Position numbers and translations under genes: made by a program
Source of the DNA: Coliplasma sp045538555
GTDB lineage: Bacteria > Bacillota > Clostridia > Oscillospirales > CAG-382
Assembly: GCA_045538555.1 (NCBI GenBank)
Contig: JAZSRP010000015.1
Coordinates: forward strand, 1 to 8,047
DNA length: 8,047 nt
Direction of reading: 5' to 3'
Shown here: piece after piece, positions 4,661 through 8,047 of the stretch
How the letters are laid out: every line of letters begins with the position of its first letter
How positions within the stretch are numbered: position 1 is the first letter of the stretch
Notes under the pieces: model-generated
Told to the model about the DNA's origin: nothing
The model's database searches: none
What the model saw: only the letters and a program-made list of their open reading frames with translations

Positions 4661-5557
4661 ATGATCTCCACCAAAAAAAGAATTTTCAGCGGTGCCGCAA
4701 CGGCACTTATCACTCCCTTTGCCGACGGCGAGGTGGATTACAAGGCATTTGCCACCATTCTTGATCAGCAGATCGCAGGCGGGATCGATTCCGTCGTTGT
4801 CTGCGGTACCACCGGTGAACCCGCAACTCTTTCCGATGATGAGCACCGCCGCGTGGTTTCATTTGCCATCGAACACGTCAATGGCAGGATCCCTGTGATT
4901 GTAGGTATCGGCTCAAACGATACTCAGTATGCCATCGAGCTTTCAAGATTTGCTCAGTCGGCAGGAGCTGATGGACTCTTGCTGGTGACTCCTTATTACA
5001 ACAAATGCTCTCAAAAGGGTATTGTCAGACATTTCAATATGATTGCGGACGCTGTGGATCTTCCCTGTATTTCATACAACGTTCCGTCCAGAACCGGATT
5101 TTGTATTTCGCTTGATTCCTACAAGCAGATCGCAAAGCATCCCAACATTGTTGCAACCAAGGAAGCCAGCGGAAACCTTTTGCTGATGATGGAGGTTTTG
5201 GATCAGTGCGGCGATGATATCGAAATGTACAGCGGTGATGATAACATGATTGTTCCTCTCATGAGTATGGGTGCCATCGGTGTTATCTCCGTGTTCTCAA
5301 ACGTAATGCCTGCCGAGGCGGTAAAAATCAGCCACCTTTGCCTTGAAAACAAGTTTGACGAGGCGGCCCGCCTCCAGCTCAAGTATCTCCGCTTGATGAA
5401 CGGTCTGTTCTGCCAGGTCAACCCCATTCCCGTCAAAACAGCCATGGCAAAGCTGGGCTTTTGCAAAAACGAGTTCCGTATGCCACTGTGCGAGATGGAT
5501 GATGCAGACAACGAAAAGCTCTACGCCTTGATGCGTGAGCAGGGACTTATCAAATAA
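4661..5557 (+). CDS. dapA: 4-hydroxy-tetrahydrodipicolinate synthase
   Basis: Cytoplasmic class I aldolase-type enzyme that condenses pyruvate with aspartate semialdehyde, the first committed step of lysine and diaminopimelate synthesis. The 298 residues match the usual length (about 290-300). Key residues are all visible: CGTTGE with T50/T51, the TPYYNK tyrosines Y112/Y113, SYNVPSRTG with the catalytic tyrosine Y139 and substrate-binding R144, and the Schiff-base lysine K167 in ATKEASGN. The ATG at 4661 is chosen because AAAGGA (4648-4653) precedes it. The longer open frame would begin inside the promoter -35 box. dapB follows 15 bp later, giving a two-gene unit for consecutive pathway steps. 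No lysine riboswitch is apparent in the roughly 52-nt leader. Confidence 0.97.
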   Translation: MISTKKRIFSGAATALITPFADGEVDYKAFATILDQQIAGGIDSVVVCGTTGEPATLSDDEHRRVVSFAIEHVNGRIPVIVGIGSNDTQYAIELSRFAQSAGADGLLLVTPYYNKCSQKGIVRHFNMIADAVDLPCISYNVPSRTGFCISLDSYKQIAKHPNIVATKEASGNLLLMMEVLDQCGDDIEMYSGDDNMIVPLMSMGAIGVISVFSNVMPAEAVKISHLCLENKFDEAARLQLKYLRLMNGLFCQVNPIPVKTAMAKLGFCKNEFRMPLCEMDDADNEKLYALMREQGLIK

Positions 5558-5572
5558 AAAAGGTAACACAAA

Positions 5573-6340
5573 ATGAAAATAATTCTCAACGGCGCTTGCG
5601 GAAGAATGGGCAAAGCTGTGATGGACTATGCCGCATCCCACGGAGTGGAGGTAGCGGCGGCTGTTGATGCCAATTTCGCAAATGCTGATTTTGAAATTCC
5701 GTTTTTTGCGTCCCTGTCCGACGTTGACGTGACGGCGGATGTTTTGGTGGATTTTTCTCACCACAGCGCAACTCCCGAGATCGTGGATTTTATCACAAAA
5801 ACAGGTATGCCCTGCGTGGTTGCCACTACCGGTCACACAGAGAGCGAAAAAGCGATGCTGACAGAGCTTTCGCACAAATATGGAGTTTTTCGCTCCCGCA
5901 ATATGTCTTTGGGAATAAACGTTCTCATCGGACTTTGTCGTGATGCTGTCAAACGCATGGGCGGCGACTGTGATATTGAGATAATCGAAAAACACCACCG
6001 CAACAAGCTGGATGCTCCCAGCGGTACTGCTTTGATGATTGCAGAGGAGATATCTGAGAGTATGGAGCAGGACGCGGAGTTTGTGTATGACCGCACAGAG
6101 CGCAGATGCGTGCGACCCAAAAACGAGATCGGCATTTCCTCGGTGAGAGCAGGCGGGATATTTGGTGAGCACGAGGTTCTTATCAGCAGGGAGGGTGAAA
6201 CTCTTTCGCTCAAGCATACTGCGGAGAATCGCGCGCTGTTTGCGGCAGGCGCAGTCAGAGCGGCAGAGTTTTTGATGAACATGCCCAAGGGTGATTACTC
6301 TATGAAAGACCTGCTGAAAAGCGCTGTGCTCAGCGAGTGA
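5573..6340 (+). CDS. dapB: 4-hydroxy-tetrahydrodipicolinate reductase
   Basis: Cytoplasmic NAD(P)H-dependent reductase that takes the DapA product to tetrahydrodipicolinate on the way to diaminopimelate and lysine. At 255 residues it has the usual bacterial length. The N-terminal Rossmann motif is NGACGRMG (residues 6-13), followed by VDFSHH (59-64) and ATTGHTE (84-90). The substrate-binding and catalytic signature is EKHHRNKLDAPSGTA (139-153), with catalytic H141 and K145. GEHEV is also present near the C-terminal part. It starts 15 bp after dapA with AAAAAGG (5557-5563) as ribosome binding site, so translation probably follows dapA on one mRNA. The transcript ends at the hairpin at 6368-6414. 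Confidence 0.97.
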   Translation: MKIILNGACGRMGKAVMDYAASHGVEVAAAVDANFANADFEIPFFASLSDVDVTADVLVDFSHHSATPEIVDFITKTGMPCVVATTGHTESEKAMLTELSHKYGVFRSRNMSLGINVLIGLCRDAVKRMGGDCDIEIIEKHHRNKLDAPSGTALMIAEEISESMEQDAEFVYDRTERRCVRPKNEIGISSVRAGGIFGEHEVLISREGETLSLKHTAENRALFAAGAVRAAEFLMNMPKGDYSMKDLLKSAVLSE

Positions 6341-6367
6341 TGATAAACAGAAAATAAATATAAACAA

Positions 6368-6414
6368 AAAAGCTGTCTCACAGGTCCCGATGGCTATGAG
6401 ATGGCTTTTGTTTT
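6368..6414 (+). terminator. Terminator of dapA-dapB
   Basis: A 13-bp RNA stem AAAAGCTGTCTCA/TGAGATGGCTTTT (6368-6380 and 6397-6409, two G-U wobbles) followed by GTTTT. It lies 27 bp after the dapB stop and separates dapAB from the citrate synthase promoter. Confidence 0.85.
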
Positions 6415-6533
6415 AAAAGGCAAAAATGAAAGGAAAATCAATTCGGATTTCAAAAAATAGTAAAATGTAAAGGATTTTTGGGGCAAAAAGCGCGCAAATG
6501 TGAAATGAATCTTCCGAATCGTTTCAAAAATTA

Positions 6534-6562
6534 TTGACAAAACCATTGTATACTGCTATAAT
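6534..6562 (+). promoter_or_regulatory. Perfect consensus promoter of citrate synthase
   Basis: TTGACA (6534-6539), a 17-bp spacer and TATAAT (6557-6562), with an extended -10 TGC (6554-6556). Both hexamers and spacing match consensus. Transcription would begin near 6569, about 20 nt before the start codon. Confidence 0.93.
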
Positions 6563-6563
6563 G

Positions 6564-6579
6564 CTTTCAATTGTGAAAG
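6564..6579 (+). promoter_or_regulatory. Inverted repeat over the transcription start and ribosome binding site of citrate synthase
   Basis: CTTTCA-ATTG-TGAAAG is a perfect 6-bp inverted repeat with a 4-bp centre. It lies immediately after the -10 box and overlaps the AAAGGG Shine-Dalgarno (6576-6581). Its position fits a repressor operator. As an RNA hairpin it would be only partly transcribed if transcription starts near 6569. Confidence 0.45.
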
Positions 6580-6589
6580 GGTGATATTT

Positions 6590-7936
6590 ATGTCCGGAAA
6601 GATCAGCATTGACCTTTTGGCAGACAATTTAAAAAAATCTACAAGCTTTGATGAGAAGCTGTATGCGGAGTACGGAGTCAAGCGAGGGCTCCGCAATTCT
6701 GACGGTACCGGTGTTCTTGCGGGTATTTCTCAGGTGAGCAACGTTCACGGCTATTATATCGATGAGTTTGAGCGTGTCCCCTGTGAGGGACAGCTGTTCT
6801 ACCGCGGTATCAACGTGCGTGATATTATTTCTGCCTCCGACCGCAATGACAGATTTGGCTATGAGGAGGCATCGTGGTTGCTTCTTTTCGGCACGCTTCC
6901 CACAAAGGAAGAGCTGGAATATTTTGATCTCATCATTGATGAGTGCAGGGAGCTTCCCAACGCTTTTATTGAAGATATGATCATGAAAGCGCCCAGCCCC
7001 AATATTATGAACAAGCTGGCCCGCAGTGTACTGGCGCTTTACAGCTACGACGATACTCCCGACGATACGTCGGTAAAAAATGTTTTGATGCAGTCGTTGA
7101 TGCTGATTGCCCGCCTTCCCATCATCATGACTGCGGCATATCAGGTCAAGAGACGTTATTATGACAACGAGTCGTTTTTCCTGCACATGCCCATTCAGGG
7201 CCAGAGCATGGCTGAAAACATTTTGTCTATGCTCAGATTTGATCGCAAGTATACCCGTGAGGAGGCGATGCTTCTTGACAAATGCCTCATTCTCCATGCA
7301 GAGCATGGCGGCGGAAACAACTCTACTTTTGCGGTGAGGTCTCTCACGTCATCGGGTACGGATACCTATTCTGCCATTGCTGCAGGTGTCGGCGCTCTCA
7401 AGGGCCCCCGTCACGGCGGTGCCAACATAAAAGTGGTGGATATGCTTGATGATATCAAAAACAACGTGCGTGACTGCCGTGATGACGATGAGATCAGAGC
7501 TTATCTCCAAAAAATGCTCAACAAAGAGGCAGGGGACGGAAGCGGACTTATTTACGGTATGGGTCACGCGGTGTATACTCTCAGCGATCCCAGAGCCGAG
7601 GTTTTGCGCGAGTGCGTGAGAGATCATTGTGACAGCTTTGGTATGCGTGAGGACTTTGAGCTTCTCCACGCGGTAGAGAGGATAGCTCCCGCGCTTCTTG
7701 ACCGAAAAATGCAGGGCGGAAACGCTATCTGCGCCAACGTTGACCTTTATTCGGGTCTCATTTATAAGATGCTTTCAATTCCGCCCGATCTTTTCACTCC
7801 CATCTTCACTGCAGCAAGAATCGCAGGCTGGTCGGCTCACAGAATTGAAGAAATCCTCACAGGCGGCAAAATAATCCGACCCGCATACAAAAACACAAAT
7901 ATTTTCCACGATTATATTCCCCTTGACAAACGCTGA
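6590..7936 (+). CDS. gltA: Citrate synthase
   Basis: Cytoplasmic enzyme condensing acetyl-CoA with oxaloacetate to citrate. In anaerobic clostridia it usually feeds 2-oxoglutarate and glutamate synthesis. The 448-residue product carries the catalytic triad of the family: the His in LHAEHGGGNN (H239), the His in GPRHGGAN (H275) and the Asp in ANVDLYSG (D385). It also has GMGHAVYTLSDPRAEVL (residues 323-339) and the C-terminal FTAARIAGWSAHRIEEI. The ATG at 6590 is chosen over an in-frame GTG at 6581, because the Shine-Dalgarno AAAGGGTGA overlaps that GTG. It is transcribed from its own perfect promoter. The related 2-methylcitrate synthase activity cannot be excluded from sequence alone, but no propionate-pathway gene is nearby. 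Confidence 0.93.
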   Translation: MSGKISIDLLADNLKKSTSFDEKLYAEYGVKRGLRNSDGTGVLAGISQVSNVHGYYIDEFERVPCEGQLFYRGINVRDIISASDRNDRFGYEEASWLLLFGTLPTKEELEYFDLIIDECRELPNAFIEDMIMKAPSPNIMNKLARSVLALYSYDDTPDDTSVKNVLMQSLMLIARLPIIMTAAYQVKRRYYDNESFFLHMPIQGQSMAENILSMLRFDRKYTREEAMLLDKCLILHAEHGGGNNSTFAVRSLTSSGTDTYSAIAAGVGALKGPRHGGANIKVVDMLDDIKNNVRDCRDDDEIRAYLQKMLNKEAGDGSGLIYGMGHAVYTLSDPRAEVLRECVRDHCDSFGMREDFELLHAVERIAPALLDRKMQGGNAICANVDLYSGLIYKMLSIPPDLFTPIFTAARIAGWSAHRIEEILTGGKIIRPAYKNTNIFHDYIPLDKR

Positions 7937-7968
7937 TAATTCCATTGCAAAAGAGGTAAATTGTAAAA

Positions 7969-8047
7969 ATGAAAGATAAGATTTTAAAATCGGGCTACGG
8001 CATAGGCAACATTGTTTTTATTGCTGCTTTAATCATTGCTCTGCCCC
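7969..8047 (+). CDS. N-terminus of an unidentified membrane or exported protein (partial)
   Basis: The ATG at 7969 opens a frame that runs off the window after 26 codons. AAGAGG (7951-7956) lies 12 bp upstream, a slightly long but usable spacing. The visible residues MKDKILKSGYGIGN are followed by a hydrophobic run IVFIAALIIALP, which could be a first transmembrane helix or a signal anchor. It starts 32 bp after citrate synthase with no terminator between, so the two may be co-transcribed. The family cannot be named from this fragment. Confidence 0.6.
   Translation, partial: MKDKILKSGYGIGNIVFIAALIIALP

Noticed and set aside
5297..6367. 356-codon open frame on the minus strand
   Set aside because: It lies antisense to dapA and dapB, whose motifs are unambiguous, and its composition is what a mirrored coding frame gives.
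6441..6519. ATTCGGA (6441-6447) / TCCGAAT (6513-6519) as an operator pair upstream of citrate synthase
   Set aside because: The arms are 7 bp long and 65 bp apart in AT-rich DNA, which is not convincing without conservation.
6629..7306. 225-codon open frame on the minus strand
   Set aside because: It is antisense to citrate synthase and lacks start signals.

Overview
The window looks like a piece of an anaerobic Firmicutes (Clostridia) chromosome. The basis is low to moderate GC, strong TTGACA-17-TATAAT promoters, A-rich Shine-Dalgarno regions, several Gram-positive style lipoproteins, a family-1 solute-binding lipoprotein, and housekeeping dapA, dapB and citrate synthase genes. This is inference from style and gene content. 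No rRNA or other marker allows a firmer placement.

Layout. Positions 1-471 are the right-hand end of an IS3-family insertion sequence: the C-terminal half of the transposase plus a putative right terminus, with the rest off-window. The transposase gene carries a perfect 42-bp palindrome that lies exactly in codon register. A terminator and a good promoter then lead to a small unknown lipoprotein gene (580-1134, +). Positions 1135-2514 are accessory in character. They hold two truncated 3' ends resembling initiator tRNA, a third tRNA-like 3' end in the opposite orientation, two related terminator hairpins, a GC-rich block that folds into two long stem-loops, a 22-bp inverted repeat, and one small lipoprotein gene (1912-2256, -). 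An intact tRNA operon follows on the minus strand, tRNA-Leu(UAA) then initiator tRNA-fMet(CAU), with its own promoter and terminator. The 45-bp repeat shared by the intact tRNA-fMet and the fragment at 1198-1242 looks like an attachment-site duplication left by an integrative element, although no integrase is visible in the window.

The right half is ordinary chromosome. A solute-binding lipoprotein gene (2865-4391, -) is transcribed divergently from dapA (4661-5557, +). dapA and dapB (5573-6340) are 15 bp apart and catalyse two consecutive steps of the lysine/diaminopimelate pathway, ending at a terminator. A separately promoted citrate synthase gene (6590-7936, +) follows, and then the start of an unidentified membrane or exported protein (7969 to the window end).

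I found no CRISPR array, recognised defence system, riboswitch or phage structural gene. The most unusual parts are the tRNA-fragment mosaic with its structured GC-rich block at 1135-2514 and the perfect palindrome inside the transposase gene. Both are read from the sequence by eye and have not been checked by a search.
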